A DNA stretch of 41,495 nt from Candidatus Cloacimonadota bacterium (GCA_018645365.1 JABGOP010000014.1:1-41495), one strand, 5' to 3'; counted from the first letter of the stretch, positions 25,545 through 35,076 are shown. Notes: a model not told the origin generated them from the letters alone. A program made the numbers and translations.

Positions 25545-26836
25545 ACACCTACTGGAAAGATTTTTCTTAAATTATGTAAAATAAATTTCATTTTACGCGG
25601 ATATTTTATCTTTTTGTCGGCCATTTTGAAGTAGTGCGAAATGCTCAAAATGGAAGCTGTCCAAAACATCAAAATAGAGACACCAAAAACAACTTTAATA
25701 CCGAAAAATTTCAAAATAAAATAACCCATAAATGGAAAGATAATCCCGCGTAATCCCGTCAAAGTAACATGCACGCTTTGATACATCGAGACATCGTCAT
25801 CTTTGGCAAAAAAGAGGGAACTGATACTCCATGAAATAACCATGCCAGACATCGCAATGCCAAAAATGAGAAAGGCAAAATAGACAATGTAGTTTGCGTA
25901 AATTGTTCCAACGAAAAAAGTGGAAATCAATAAAACTACTGGATATAATCCCAATATGAAAAAAGTGATTGAAGCAAATTTAACTGGATTTTGGCGATTG
26001 TGAATGATGCCGGCAACAGGTGCTAAAAATAGAATTCCAATTTGTGAAATTACTCCTTTGGCAAGAAATATTTGCGAATAAGTCATCTCTAAATTTTCTA
26101 CTAAATATTTTGGAATAGCCGGTAAAATCATCATAAATCCAATTCCATAAATGAAAAAGTTTCGCTGAAAAATGGCGAAATCTCTATTTTTCTTCAAAAT
26201 TTCAATGCTACGGTAAATAGGGGAAAAAATTAATTGCCTAAATTTTAGAGGTGTTTCGATGTATTTTTTATTTTTTAACTTTATCGAAGCGAGAAAAACT
26301 GAACTGATGAAACCAGCAATACCAGCAAACATCAAGAGATAGCGAAATAAATCTTCATTTTGATCTAACATTTTTCCAGCAAAATAACTGAAAATAATTG
26401 AAACAAGCGTAACAATACTAGCGGCATAACCAAAAAATTTTCCACGATTTTTTTCGGTAATGTTGTGCTGATAAATTGCATTTTGGGCTGGACTTAGCAG
26501 TGCATTGAACGAAAAAACAATAATCATAATGAACAGAAATTGGTAGTAATCGTGTACCCAAAGCATTAGAATAAGTGATAATCTGCCAATAAAACCGATG
26601 AGTAGGAAGAAAACAGACAAACTTTTTGAATGCTCCAAAAGTTTTCCCCACCAAATTGAAAATAAGTTTGATAATGGCCACAGCATCGTCAAAATGGTGA
26701 TTTGCCAGTCCATTGTGTCGAGCGCTTTTTTTGCTAATCCATCTTGAATATTAAATACAGTCATCACAAAACCGTGAAAAAAAGCGGTTATTAAAAGCAT
26801 TAAAAAAGTTTTTTTTTCCAAGTCGTTTATTCTCAT
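25541..26836 (-). CDS. MFS transporter
   Basis: A 431-residue major facilitator protein with about 12 hydrophobic helices and a basic loop after TM6. The start was set at the ATG at 26836 because TGGAGA (rc of 26841-26846) sits 4 nt upstream; a longer frame from 26884 has no ribosome binding site. Family-level features are a basic loop after the second helix and an amphipathic central loop; no substrate signature was recognised. Closest in feel to the unknown-substrate MFS_1 group. The amidase gene overlaps its stop, raising the idea of muropeptide handling, but this is only contextual. Confidence 0.82.
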   Translation of the reverse strand: MRINDLEKKTFLMLLITAFFHGFVMTVFNIQDGLAKKALDTMDWQITILTMLWPLSNLFSIWWGKLLEHSKSLSVFFLLIGFIGRLSLILMLWVHDYYQFLFIMIIVFSFNALLSPAQNAIYQHNITEKNRGKFFGYAASIVTLVSIIFSYFAGKMLDQNEDLFRYLLMFAGIAGFISSVFLASIKLKNKKYIETPLKFRQLIFSPIYRSIEILKKNRDFAIFQRNFFIYGIGFMMILPAIPKYLVENLEMTYSQIFLAKGVISQIGILFLAPVAGIIHNRQNPVKFASITFFILGLYPVVLLISTFFVGTIYANYIVYFAFLIFGIAMSGMVISWSISSLFFAKDDDVSMYQSVHVTLTGLRGIIFPFMGYFILKFFGIKVVFGVSILMFWTASILSISHYFKMADKKIKYPRKMKFILHNLRKIFPVGV

Positions 26837-26996
26837 AAAATCTCCATCTTCGGCGAATTCTATTTGTAAGAAAAATTTGTCCATAAAAATTATTGTATTG
26901 CAAACTTGTTCTCAAAAAAAACTTGCTTCATAATGTTAAATATTAAATCTGACATTCAAGTAATTGTGAAGAATAAAATATAATTTAGGAGAGTTT

Positions 26997-28316
26997 ATGT
27001 CACTTAAAAGCTTTCACGGTGGGATTCATCCGCCTGATTTTAAACAGTATTCAAAAGATGCTTCTATCGAAGTAATGTCACCGCCAGCAAAAGTGGTGAT
27101 TCCACTTTCGCAACACATCGGTGCACCCGCAAAACCGATTGTGAAAATCGGCGATGAAGTTTTAGTTGGACAAAAAATTGCGGAAGCTGGTGGATTTGTT
27201 TCGATCTCGATGCACGCTTCAATTTCTGGTAAAATTACGAAAATTGGAAAATTTAATCATCCAGCCGGAATGATGAGCAACGCCATCGAAATTACGGGAG
27301 ATGGTGAAGATAAATGGATTGAGCTGGTTGATGAGAAAGACTATACTCAACTTTCAGTTGACGAAATCAAGAAACGCATTGCGGATGCTGGCGTTTGCGG
27401 AATGGGCGGTGCAGGTTTTCCGACGCACGTAAAACTTTCGCCACCTGCCGAAAAACCGATTGATACTGTTATTTTGAACGGCGTTGAATGCGAACCTTAT
27501 TTGACGGCTGATTATCGTGTAATGTTAGAAAATTCAGCAGAAATTTTGGCTGGTTTGAAAATTTTCATGAAAACAGTTTCAGCAAAAAATGGTGTAATTG
27601 GTATTGAGGCGAATAAGCCAGATGCCATCAAAATATTCAAGCAATTGGTGAAAAACGAAGCAAATATTTCTGTGGTTAACTTGAAATTAAAATATCCACA
27701 AGGTGCTGAAAAACAACTAATTTATGCTGCCACAAAACGGAAAGTGCCAAATAAGGGTGGCTTGCCGATGGATGTGAAGGTTGTAGTTCAAAATGTGGGA
27801 ACAGCGATTGCGGTTTACGAAGCTGTTCGCTACAAAAAACCACTAGTTGAAAGAGTGATAACCGTCAGCGGAAAAATCGTCAAAAGTCCAAAAAATTTGA
27901 AAGCAAGAGTTGGCACATTTTATTCCGAACTTTTGGAAAAATGTGATGGCACAACAGCTGAAATTGGCAAAGTTATTTCTGGTGGACCGATGATGGGATT
28001 TGCAGTTTCATCACTCGAAATCCCAATGGCAAAAACAAGTTCTGGCGTGCTTTTATTCGACGAAAAAGAAGCACATAACGATGCGGAAAGTGTCTGTCTT
28101 CGTTGTGGTCGGTGTGTCGATGTTTGCCCGCTCGATTTGGTGCCGAGTTTAATCGTGCATAATGTGCGTTATGAAGATTGGGAAACTGCGGAAAAATACG
28201 GCACGATGGATTGTATGAAATGCGGTAGTTGTGTGTATGTTTGCCCATCTCACATCAAATTAATTCAATGGATAGATATTGGTAAAATGAAAATAAATGA
28301 GCTGAGAAGAAAGTAG
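26997..28316 (+). CDS. rnfC: Rnf complex subunit RnfC
   Basis: RnfC is the peripheral subunit of the ferredoxin:NAD+ oxidoreductase that exchanges electrons with NADH while the complex moves Na+ or H+ across the membrane. The 439 residues start with the family signature GGIHPPDFK, then a barrel-sandwich part, the NADH/FMN-binding domain with GMGGAGFPTHVKL and NGVECEPYLTADYR, a SLBB domain, and two 4Fe-4S motifs, CLRCGRCVDVCP (from Cys367) and CMKCGSCVYVCP (from Cys406). There is no long Ala/Lys tail of the proteobacterial kind. It is the first gene of a six-gene cluster in the order C-D-G-E-A-B, with AGGAGAG before the ATG. Confidence 0.96.
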   Translation: MSLKSFHGGIHPPDFKQYSKDASIEVMSPPAKVVIPLSQHIGAPAKPIVKIGDEVLVGQKIAEAGGFVSISMHASISGKITKIGKFNHPAGMMSNAIEITGDGEDKWIELVDEKDYTQLSVDEIKKRIADAGVCGMGGAGFPTHVKLSPPAEKPIDTVILNGVECEPYLTADYRVMLENSAEILAGLKIFMKTVSAKNGVIGIEANKPDAIKIFKQLVKNEANISVVNLKLKYPQGAEKQLIYAATKRKVPNKGGLPMDVKVVVQNVGTAIAVYEAVRYKKPLVERVITVSGKIVKSPKNLKARVGTFYSELLEKCDGTTAEIGKVISGGPMMGFAVSSLEIPMAKTSSGVLLFDEKEAHNDAESVCLRCGRCVDVCPLDLVPSLIVHNVRYEDWETAEKYGTMDCMKCGSCVYVCPSHIKLIQWIDIGKMKINELRRK

Positions 28317-28374
28317 ATTTTGGGTTCTCATTTTAGGTAAATATGAAAAATTTTAAAATTATTTTGGAGGATAT

Positions 28375-29442
28375 ATGAACAGTGTTTATGCTGTTTCGGC
28401 GGCACCGCACATCAAACAGAAAATTTCGGTTAACTCTGTAATGTGGCAAGTTGTATTGGCGTTGGTACCGGCACTTTTGGTAGGAATTTTCTTTTTTGGG
28501 ATACAGTCACTTTTACTGACGCTTTATTCGATTGTAGCAGCAGTTGCGACGGAAGGAATTATTCAAAAAATGAGAAAAATTCCAATCACAGTAAGTGATG
28601 GAAGTGCAGTGGTAACTGGTGTTTTGGTGGCTTTTAACATAAATGTTGCGGCACCTTGGTGGTTACCAGTGATTGGTTCTGTTTTTGCGATTGCGATTGG
28701 TAAGCAAATTTTCGGCGGTTTAGGCTTCAATATTTTTAACCCTGCCCTCTTAGGAAGAGCATTTTTGGTGGCATCTTGGCCAACTTTAATGACGGCTGGT
28801 TGGACGAAAACGCAACCACTTTGGAATACATTTCAAAGTTCGATAAACGGACTACAAAACATCTCATCAAAGGTTCCAGATGCAATTACCGCAGCTACAC
28901 CGCTCGGGGTGGCGAAAGCTCTTCGAGATACAACGCTAGTTTCATCTGAAATTGCAAATTCAGTGATGAACGATTTAACAAGTTCCAAAACAATTTTCGA
29001 ATTATTTTTGGGAAACATTGGTGGTGTAATTGGTGAAGTTAGTGCGGCGGCTCTTCTTCTGGGGGCGGCTTATTTAGCCTGGAAACACATTATAGAATGG
29101 CGTATTCCAGTTAGTTTTATTGGTACAGTTGCAGTTCTCACTTTTACATTTGGTGGAATAAATGGCATTTTTTCTGCCTCGATAATGTTGCCAATTTTCC
29201 ATATATTTTCGGGTGGACTCATTTTGGGTGCATTTTTTATGGCAACCGATATGGTTACATCGCCCGTTACGAAAAAAGGAAGAATTTACTTCGGCATTGG
29301 TTGCGGTGTGATAACCGTAGTAATTCGTCTTGTGGGTGGTTACCCCGAAGGCGTTTCGTATTCAATTTTATTGATGAACATTATTGTGCCACTGCTCGAT
29401 AAATACACAGTTCCTAAAAGTTTTGGTGAGGTAAAAAAATGA
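28375..29442 (+). CDS. rnfD: Rnf complex subunit RnfD
   Basis: A 355-residue membrane subunit with about nine or ten helices. The covalent-flavin site is visible as DAITAATPLG (169-178), with Thr175 as the expected FMN-bearing residue. GFNIFNPALLGRAF and the late ATDMVTSPVTKKGR segment are also family features. The gene follows rnfC after 58 nt with its own GGAGG, and its stop overlaps the rnfG start by 4 nt. It works in the membrane electron path between the iron-sulfur subunits and RnfG. Confidence 0.96.
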   Translation: MNSVYAVSAAPHIKQKISVNSVMWQVVLALVPALLVGIFFFGIQSLLLTLYSIVAAVATEGIIQKMRKIPITVSDGSAVVTGVLVAFNINVAAPWWLPVIGSVFAIAIGKQIFGGLGFNIFNPALLGRAFLVASWPTLMTAGWTKTQPLWNTFQSSINGLQNISSKVPDAITAATPLGVAKALRDTTLVSSEIANSVMNDLTSSKTIFELFLGNIGGVIGEVSAAALLLGAAYLAWKHIIEWRIPVSFIGTVAVLTFTFGGINGIFSASIMLPIFHIFSGGLILGAFFMATDMVTSPVTKKGRIYFGIGCGVITVVIRLVGGYPEGVSYSILLMNIIVPLLDKYTVPKSFGEVKK

Positions 29443-30041
29443 AATATTACATAAAATTAGGACTAATTCTATTTGTTATTACTGCAATTGCAAGTGGTAT
29501 TTTGGCTTTTTTGAATGGTAAAACACAACCAATCATTGAGGAAAACCAAGTGCAAGCCCAGATTAATGCTCGTTTAGATGTTCTTTCTGCAGCTGGTTTT
29601 TTTGTAGAAGATTCCATCAAAATCGCCAAAAAACAAGATGCTAACCCCTTGAAAATACAAAAAGAAGTCAGTGAAAATTGGTTCAAATATTTTCGTGGAT
29701 TTGATGCTGACTCATTGTTAATTGGGTACACTTTTGTTGCTTCACTTTATGGGTACAGTAGCGAGGTGCAAACAATGGTGGGAGTTGACACAAATTTAGT
29801 AGTAAAGAAAATAAAAATTATCTCGCAAGCCGAAACGCCTGGTTTGGGTGCAAATTGCGTGAAAGAAGATTTTCAAAAACAATTTGATGGAAAATCGGAA
29901 AAACAACTGGCAGTCGATAAAGATGGTGGTGAAATTGAAAGCATTACTGGTGCAACCATTACGACGAGAACAATTGCTAATTCTATAAAAATTGGATTAA
30001 ATCATCTTTCCAAATCTGTGGAAATTGAGGAGGTTGACTAA
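29439..30041 (+). CDS. rnfG: Rnf complex subunit RnfG
   Basis: A 200-residue subunit anchored by one N-terminal helix (about 5-24) with an extracytoplasmic FMN-binding domain. The flavinylation motif E-x-x-T-G-A-T is at 167-173 (ESITGAT), so Thr173 should carry covalent FMN. AETPGLGANC precedes it, as in RnfG/NqrC. An ApbE-type flavin transferase would be needed, and none is in this window. It overlaps rnfD by 4 nt and shares one base with the rnfE start. Confidence 0.95.
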   Translation: MKYYIKLGLILFVITAIASGILAFLNGKTQPIIEENQVQAQINARLDVLSAAGFFVEDSIKIAKKQDANPLKIQKEVSENWFKYFRGFDADSLLIGYTFVASLYGYSSEVQTMVGVDTNLVVKKIKIISQAETPGLGANCVKEDFQKQFDGKSEKQLAVDKDGGEIESITGATITTRTIANSIKIGLNHLSKSVEIEEVD

Positions 30042-30622
30042 TGTTGAGGGAATTTACAAAAGGTTTTATCAAAGAGAATCCTGTTTTCGTGATGGCACTT
30101 GGTCTTTGCCCTACTCTTGCGGTTACTTCATCTGTTGTAAACGCAATTGGAATGGGTTTGGCAGCGACATTTGTCTTGGTTTTTTCCAATATTATTATCT
30201 CGCTCATTAAAGATTTTATTCCCACAAAAATTAGAATTCCGGCGTACATTGTGGTAATTGCATCTTTTGTTACAATCGTCGATATGGTGATGCACGCTTA
30301 TTTACCAGCGATTCACAAAAGTTTGGGGCTGTTCATTCCGTTGATTGTGGTGAATTGCATTATTTTAGGTCGTGCTGAAGCATTTGCAAGCAAGAATAAT
30401 GTTTTGAAATCTATTCTCGATGGTTTTGGAATGGGTTTTGGTTTTACGTTTGCGCTGGTTGTAATTGGTGGAATTCGTGAAGTTTTGGGAGCTGGTCAGT
30501 TTCTTGGAATGAATGTGATGTGGACTTCGTATAAACCGATGTTAGTAGCGATTTTAGCACCCGGAGCGTTCATCGTTATGGGACTTTTGATGGGGTTGAT
30601 GAATCTCAAAAAGAAGAAATAG
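30041..30622 (+). CDS. rnfE: Rnf complex subunit RnfE
   Basis: A 193-residue, six-helix membrane protein of the RnfA/RnfE/NqrD/NqrE family. It carries the paired, inverted half-repeats that bind a 2Fe-2S cluster between cysteines: GLCPTLAVT near the N-terminus and VVNCIILGRAEAFA in the second half. The ATG shares a base with the rnfG stop, and GGAGG lies upstream. It forms the membrane core with RnfA. Confidence 0.95.
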   Translation: MLREFTKGFIKENPVFVMALGLCPTLAVTSSVVNAIGMGLAATFVLVFSNIIISLIKDFIPTKIRIPAYIVVIASFVTIVDMVMHAYLPAIHKSLGLFIPLIVVNCIILGRAEAFASKNNVLKSILDGFGMGFGFTFALVVIGGIREVLGAGQFLGMNVMWTSYKPMLVAILAPGAFIVMGLLMGLMNLKKKK

Positions 30623-30631
30623 GAGAGAGAA

Positions 30632-31219
30632 ATGAATTATTTTACACAAATATTTGCGTTAGCAATAGCTGCGATATTCGTTCAAAACTTTGTTTTGATG
30701 AAGTTTTTGGGACTCTGCCCCTACATTGGTGTTTCCAAAAAATTAGATTCTGCACTCGGTATGGGAATGGCTGTTATTTTCGTGATGACAATGGCATCTG
30801 TTTTTACATGGCTCATTCAAACTTATTTGCTCATTCCGTTTAGATTGGAATATTTGCAAACTATAGCGTTTATTCTCACGATTGCTTCGTTGGTGCAGTT
30901 AGTCGAGATGATTATTCAGAAAACAGCACCAGCACTATACAAATCGCTCGGTGTATTTTTGCCACTTATTACCACAAATTGTGCGGTTTTGGGTGTGGCA
31001 ATTTTGAATGTTCAGTCAGAATACAATTTTATTGGAGCTATTTTGAACGGTCTTTTTGCCGGGGTTGGCTTTACGCTTGTTTTAGTGATGATGGCTGGCG
31101 TTCGTGAAAGGTTGGACAAAGCGGAAGTTCCACCTGCAATGAAAGGAATGCCCATCGCAATGATAATCGCCGGTGGAATGGCACTCGCATTTCTTGGTTT
31201 TGCCGGGTTGAAATTTTAG
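30632..31219 (+). CDS. rnfA: Rnf complex subunit RnfA
   Basis: A 195-residue, six-helix partner of RnfE, with the matching elements FVQNFVLMKFLGLCPYIGVS and TTNCAVLGVAIL around the cluster-binding cysteines. AGGAGAG lies before the ATG. It is 8 nt ahead of rnfB. Together RnfA and RnfE hold the intramembrane 2Fe-2S centre through which electrons cross the bilayer. Confidence 0.95.
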   Translation: MNYFTQIFALAIAAIFVQNFVLMKFLGLCPYIGVSKKLDSALGMGMAVIFVMTMASVFTWLIQTYLLIPFRLEYLQTIAFILTIASLVQLVEMIIQKTAPALYKSLGVFLPLITTNCAVLGVAILNVQSEYNFIGAILNGLFAGVGFTLVLVMMAGVRERLDKAEVPPAMKGMPIAMIIAGGMALAFLGFAGLKF

Positions 31220-31227
31220 GAGGAAAA

Positions 31228-32106
31228 ATGTTGATATATTCGATAATAATTTTGGGTTCACTCGGGCTTCTTTACGGTCTTGGCTTGGCATTTGCTTCCA
31301 AAAAATTTCATGTTCATGTAGATCCTAAAATAGAACAAATTAATGAAGCTTTACCAAGTGCAAATTGTAGCGCTTGTGCATTTCCAGGTTGTTCTGCGTA
31401 CGCAGAAGCAATTGTTGTCAAAGGTGTGGACATTAATTTGTGTGCACCAGGTGGTGACGATGCTATTCAGCAAATTGCTGGAATTATGGGTTTGGAAGCG
31501 ACTTCTGCAAACAAAAAAGTAGCTGTAATTCACTGTCAAAGTGGTGGGAAAGACAACACATTTTATCGCTACGATTACCAAGGAATTCAAAGTTGTAAAG
31601 CGGCGATTGCACTTTCTGACGGTCCGAATCTTTGTAAATACGGTTGTGTTTACCAATATGATTGTGTGCGTTCGTGTAAATTCGATGCGATGAGCGTTGA
31701 TGACAACGGTATGATTCATGTAGATAAAGAAAAATGCACTGGTTGTGGAGCATGCGTAGTTGCGTGTCCTCGCGATTTAATAGAATTAGTTTCAGATAAA
31801 AAACGCGTTCATATTTTATGCACATCTCACGATAAAGGTGCAGAATCACGCAAAAGTTGTGGTAATAAAACTGCTTGTATCGCGTGCACACTGTGCGTGA
31901 AAAAATGCCCGAAAGATGCAATTTATATGGATAATAATTTAGCAATTATCGATTACGATAAATGTGTGAACTGTGGTATCTGTGCAGATGTTTGTCCAAC
32001 GAGTGCAATTTTCGATCCACTTAAAGAAGTACGTGCCCAAAGAAAAGCCGCGGCTGCCAAAAAGAAAGCGGAAGCAGCGAAAAAATTGGAAGCACAAAAA
32101 GAATAA
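31228..32106 (+). CDS. rnfB: Rnf complex subunit RnfB, polyferredoxin
   Basis: RnfB takes electrons from or gives them to soluble ferredoxin. The 292 residues have one N-terminal membrane helix (about 2-22), the 4Fe-4S motif NCSACAFPGCSAYAEAI, a CKYGC...DCVRSC cluster segment, and three further CxxCxxCxxxCP motifs (CTGCGACVVACP, CIACTLCVKKCP, CVNCGICADVCP). The C-terminus is a lysine/alanine-rich tail of about 28 residues with no cluster motif. SD AGGAGG precedes the ATG. It closes the rnfCDGEAB cluster, the order seen in Acetobacterium and Clostridium. Confidence 0.95.
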   Translation: MLIYSIIILGSLGLLYGLGLAFASKKFHVHVDPKIEQINEALPSANCSACAFPGCSAYAEAIVVKGVDINLCAPGGDDAIQQIAGIMGLEATSANKKVAVIHCQSGGKDNTFYRYDYQGIQSCKAAIALSDGPNLCKYGCVYQYDCVRSCKFDAMSVDDNGMIHVDKEKCTGCGACVVACPRDLIELVSDKKRVHILCTSHDKGAESRKSCGNKTACIACTLCVKKCPKDAIYMDNNLAIIDYDKCVNCGICADVCPTSAIFDPLKEVRAQRKAAAAKKKAEAAKKLEAQKE

Positions 32107-32111
32107 ATAAG

Positions 32112-32738
32112 ATGAGCTTTTTCGATTCGATAAAAGAGAATTATTTTCGTACGAAAGGACAAAAATATCTCGTAAAACGAAAAATCGAAAAAGCTTATTC
32201 TTTTTTTCAAAAAGCTTTATTAATTAACAGTTCACCCGAAAACTTATTCAATATTTCTGTCAGTTTGATGTCGCTCCAAAAATTTGCGGAAGCAGAAAAA
32301 TATTTGCAAAAAAATCTTGAAAATCATCCCCACAACGAACTAAATTTATTGGCTTTGGCTGAATGCGAAATGATGTTGCGTAAATGGAATGATGCTATCA
32401 AAATTTATCAAAAACTTGTCGAGATAAACCCTCAAAAAAAAACTAAATTGCAACTTGCAAAAAATATAGAGCAACGTGAGAATTACGTGAAATCAAAAGA
32501 ACTTTTAACGGTCGCAATAACGCTAAAAAAAGATTTTAGTAAATCATTGAAATTGCTCAAAGAAGCAAATAAGCTTGCACCGCAAAATGCTTACATTTTA
32601 CACAATATTGGCGCTAAATATTTTTCACAAAAAGATTGGCAAAATGCCGAGAAATATTTTATGAAAGCGTTTCAAATCAATAAAAATAATAAAAATTTCC
32701 AAAATAGTTTAGCAAAGGTAAAGCAAAAATTACGATGA
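32112..32738 (+). CDS. TPR-repeat protein
   Basis: A 208-residue protein built of tetratricopeptide-like helices (about 5-6 repeats; clear examples are YLQKNLENHPHNELNLLALAECE and YILHNIGAKYFSQKDWQNAEKYF). No signal peptide or membrane segment is seen, so it is probably cytoplasmic. It starts 5 nt after rnfB and overlaps smpB by 4 nt, so it could be co-transcribed with either. TPR proteins bind partner proteins; the partner is unknown. Confidence 0.8.
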   Translation: MSFFDSIKENYFRTKGQKYLVKRKIEKAYSFFQKALLINSSPENLFNISVSLMSLQKFAEAEKYLQKNLENHPHNELNLLALAECEMMLRKWNDAIKIYQKLVEINPQKKTKLQLAKNIEQRENYVKSKELLTVAITLKKDFSKSLKLLKEANKLAPQNAYILHNIGAKYFSQKDWQNAEKYFMKAFQINKNNKNFQNSLAKVKQKLR

Positions 32739-33178
32739 CAAAATTTCAAAATAAAAAGGCAAGATTTAACTTTTTTTTCATCTCCGAAATAGAAACAGGA
32801 ATTGTGCTGAAGGGAACAGAAATAAAATCAATTCGAGCTGGAAAACTGAGTTTCAAAGACAGCTACGCCAGAATTGAAAATGATGAAATTTGGCTCTACA
32901 ATTTGCACATCAGCATTTACGAAGAGGGCAGTATTTTTAATCATGTGCCAGAACGAAAACGGAAATTATTGCTCCACAAAAGAGAGATAAAGAAAATGAA
33001 AAAACAGGTTGAAGAAAAAGGTTTGACGCTGGTGCCGAAAACTTTATTCATCAACAAAAATAATCTCGTGAAGGTGATTTTGACGGTTGCAAAAGGTAAA
33101 AAACGGTTTGATAAACGAGACGATATTAAGCAAAAAGATGTCGCGAGAGAATTGCAAAGAACAGAAAAAATGAGATAA
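32735..33178 (+). CDS. smpB: SsrA-binding protein SmpB
   Basis: A 147-residue SmpB, which carries tmRNA into stalled ribosomes. Family features: NKKARFNFFFISEIETGIVLKGTEIKSIR with the conserved G-T-E-x-K-S-x-R, then KDSYARIENDEIWLYNLHIS, and the basic C-terminal tail KRFDKRDDIKQKD. The ATG lies within the last codons of the TPR gene. The tmRNA gene was not found in this window. Confidence 0.96.
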   Translation: MTKFQNKKARFNFFFISEIETGIVLKGTEIKSIRAGKLSFKDSYARIENDEIWLYNLHISIYEEGSIFNHVPERKRKLLLHKREIKKMKKQVEEKGLTLVPKTLFINKNNLVKVILTVAKGKKRFDKRDDIKQKDVARELQRTEKMR

Positions 33179-33188
33179 AAGAGGGAAA

Positions 33189-34439
33189 ATGAAAATCGCT
33201 ATTATTGGTTTTGGTGCCGCCGCCATTGGCTTCATCGAGAAGATGAAAGATTCAAACCACGAAATTCACATTTTTGAAAAAAGTAAAGACATCTATTCGT
33301 CGAGTATTTCTGGCATTCGTGCTGACGGAAAATTATTTATCTCAGAAGAGATGGGTGGAAACATTGCTGTTGATGTGGATTTGCAGAAAAAACTGGTGGA
33401 ATTCTACCTTTCCAAAACAGAAAATGGGCAATATGAAGAGGGCAAATCCTTCCGCAATGAGATGTACTATAAAAAATTTTATGAACAAGGTTTTCAACCG
33501 ATTGTCGCCGACTTTTTTCACATTGGAACCGACCAATTAGAACAGGTTTTATACAATATTTATGAGGATTACAAAAAACGACAAAACATCTATTTTCATT
33601 TTAATAACAAAATAAATAACATCACTTCTATCGCTGGGAAAATTATTTTGGATAACGAAGAAGCATTTGATAAAGTGGTGATTGCGGTTGGCAGAAGTGG
33701 TCATAAACTCATCAAAAAAATTATCACAAAATTCCCAGATTTGGTAACGGATAACACAAAGGTAGATTTGGGTGTGCGTTTCGAATTGCCGACCCACATT
33801 GTGAAAGAATTGAACGATGAAATGTATGAATTTAAAGTAAAATACAAATCGAAAACGGGTTACATTGTGCGTACTTTTTGCAATAATCCAAATGGTTTTG
33901 TGGTTACCGAAAATTACGGTGATTTTGCCACAGTGAATGGTCATTCCAAATTGAAAGAGAAATCTCAAAACACGAATTTTGCCATTTTGACAACAATAAA
34001 TTTTACTGAACCTTTCGATGATCCAATTGGTTATGGTTCTCACATTGCCCAGCTTACCAATATTTTGGCAGGTGAAAATAAGGTGATTTTGCAGACTTAC
34101 CGCAATTTCAAAAATTCCAAACGCACCAAACATTTGTATCGTGTTCAACCCACTTTGAATAAGAATGAATACATTTTGGGCGACATAAATTTAGCATTTC
34201 CACGCCGTATTGCCGAAAGTATTATCGATTTTATTGAAAATTTGGACAAGGTTGTGCCGGGGGTTGCCAATAATGATAATCTTCTTTATGCTCCTGAAAT
34301 TAAGTTCTATTCAAATATTTTAGATAATCAGAAATTTGAAAATTTGAAGTTTATTGGAGATTGTTCGGGTGCAACGCGTTCCATTATTTATGCCACTGCA
34401 CACGGTTGGCTAATGGCGGAAGAGATGATTGCGGATTAA
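33189..34439 (+). CDS. FAD-dependent dehydrogenase (COG2509-like)
   Basis: A 416-residue flavoprotein. The N-terminal dinucleotide motif is IAIIGFGAAAIGFIEKM (3-19), followed after 13 residues by an acidic FEKS end of the second strand. KVVIAVGRSGH marks the second FAD contact, and FIGDCSGATRSIIYATAHGW near the C-terminus is the GD motif with the following helix. The layout is that of uncharacterised FAD-dependent dehydrogenases grouped with BaiN/HI0933-like proteins. The substrate is unknown. GAGGGA precedes the ATG, and a bidirectional terminator follows. Confidence 0.82.
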   Translation: MKIAIIGFGAAAIGFIEKMKDSNHEIHIFEKSKDIYSSSISGIRADGKLFISEEMGGNIAVDVDLQKKLVEFYLSKTENGQYEEGKSFRNEMYYKKFYEQGFQPIVADFFHIGTDQLEQVLYNIYEDYKKRQNIYFHFNNKINNITSIAGKIILDNEEAFDKVVIAVGRSGHKLIKKIITKFPDLVTDNTKVDLGVRFELPTHIVKELNDEMYEFKVKYKSKTGYIVRTFCNNPNGFVVTENYGDFATVNGHSKLKEKSQNTNFAILTTINFTEPFDDPIGYGSHIAQLTNILAGENKVILQTYRNFKNSKRTKHLYRVQPTLNKNEYILGDINLAFPRRIAESIIDFIENLDKVVPGVANNDNLLYAPEIKFYSNILDNQKFENLKFIGDCSGATRSIIYATAHGWLMAEEMIAD

Positions 34440-34460
34440 AAATTACAGACTGAATAAAAT

Positions 34461-34497
34461 AAAAGCTCACTATGAATAGCGAGCTTTTACTTTTTTT
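34461..34497. terminator. Bidirectional rho-independent terminator
   Basis: Stem AAAAGCTC/GAGCTTTT (34461-34468 with 34481-34488), continued by CTA/TAG with a TGAA loop after one mismatch, then T runs to 34497. The reverse strand also ends in a T-rich run, so it can serve both the FAD-protein gene and bioY. Confidence 0.85.
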
Positions 34498-34500
34498 AAA

Positions 34501-35076
34501 TTATTTTTTCAACAGTTTCCAACCAGTTGGCAAAATGCCGACAGCAAGAGCTATTTTTACTAAATCTCCAACTACAAACGGTACAAATCCCACTTGAATT
34601 GCTTTTGAAATTCCACCCACAAAGTGTGCAAGCCAATTAATTCCCAAAAGATAGATAGATAAACTTGCGATTAACATCGAGATAGCTGTCTTTGTAAAAC
34701 TGCGATCCCAACCGCGTTCTGCCAAATAGCCAACAATGAATGCCGCCAAAACAAATCCCAAAAGATAGCCACCCGTTGGTCCCAAAAGATAGGCAACTCC
34801 ACTTCCACCTTTCGCGAAAACAGGCATACCAATTGCACCTTCTGCGATGTAGGCGAGTACAGTTGCGGCTCCGCGTTTACTGCCAAAAAGTGTTCCCAAT
34901 AACAGAACCACAAGGGTTTGAAGCGTTATTGGCACAGGGCTGATTGGTAACAATACCGAAGTCTTTGCCGAAAGCGTTAGTAATACAGACCCGACAAATA
35001 CGAGTGCAATGTTGTAGAAGATACTTCGTATTTTTGTGCTCGGTTGCAGAAGTTCTACATAAGTTGAATGCGTCAT
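34501..35076 (-). CDS. bioY: Biotin transporter BioY
   Basis: A 191-residue S component of an ECF-type biotin importer. Six helices are visible, with the family elements PISPVPITLQTLVVLLLGTLFG and GGSGVAYLLGPTGGYLLGF. The start was placed at ATG 35076, where TGGAGG (rc of 35081-35086) is 4 nt upstream; a longer reading from 35241 lacks an SD and overlaps the divergent gene. Biotin uptake fits the biotinylated carboxyltransferase at 2411. No EcfA/EcfT genes are nearby. Confidence 0.93.
   Translation of the reverse strand: MTHSTYVELLQPSTKIRSIFYNIALVFVGSVLLTLSAKTSVLLPISPVPITLQTLVVLLLGTLFGSKRGAATVLAYIAEGAIGMPVFAKGGSGVAYLLGPTGGYLLGFVLAAFIVGYLAERGWDRSFTKTAISMLIASLSIYLLGINWLAHFVGGISKAIQVGFVPFVVGDLVKIALAVGILPTGWKLLKK

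Noticed and set aside
26979-26984. Perfect TATAAT before rnfC
   Set aside because: It lies only 2 nt before the ribosome binding site and 12 nt before the start codon, and there is no -35 at 16-18 nt, so it would leave almost no leader.
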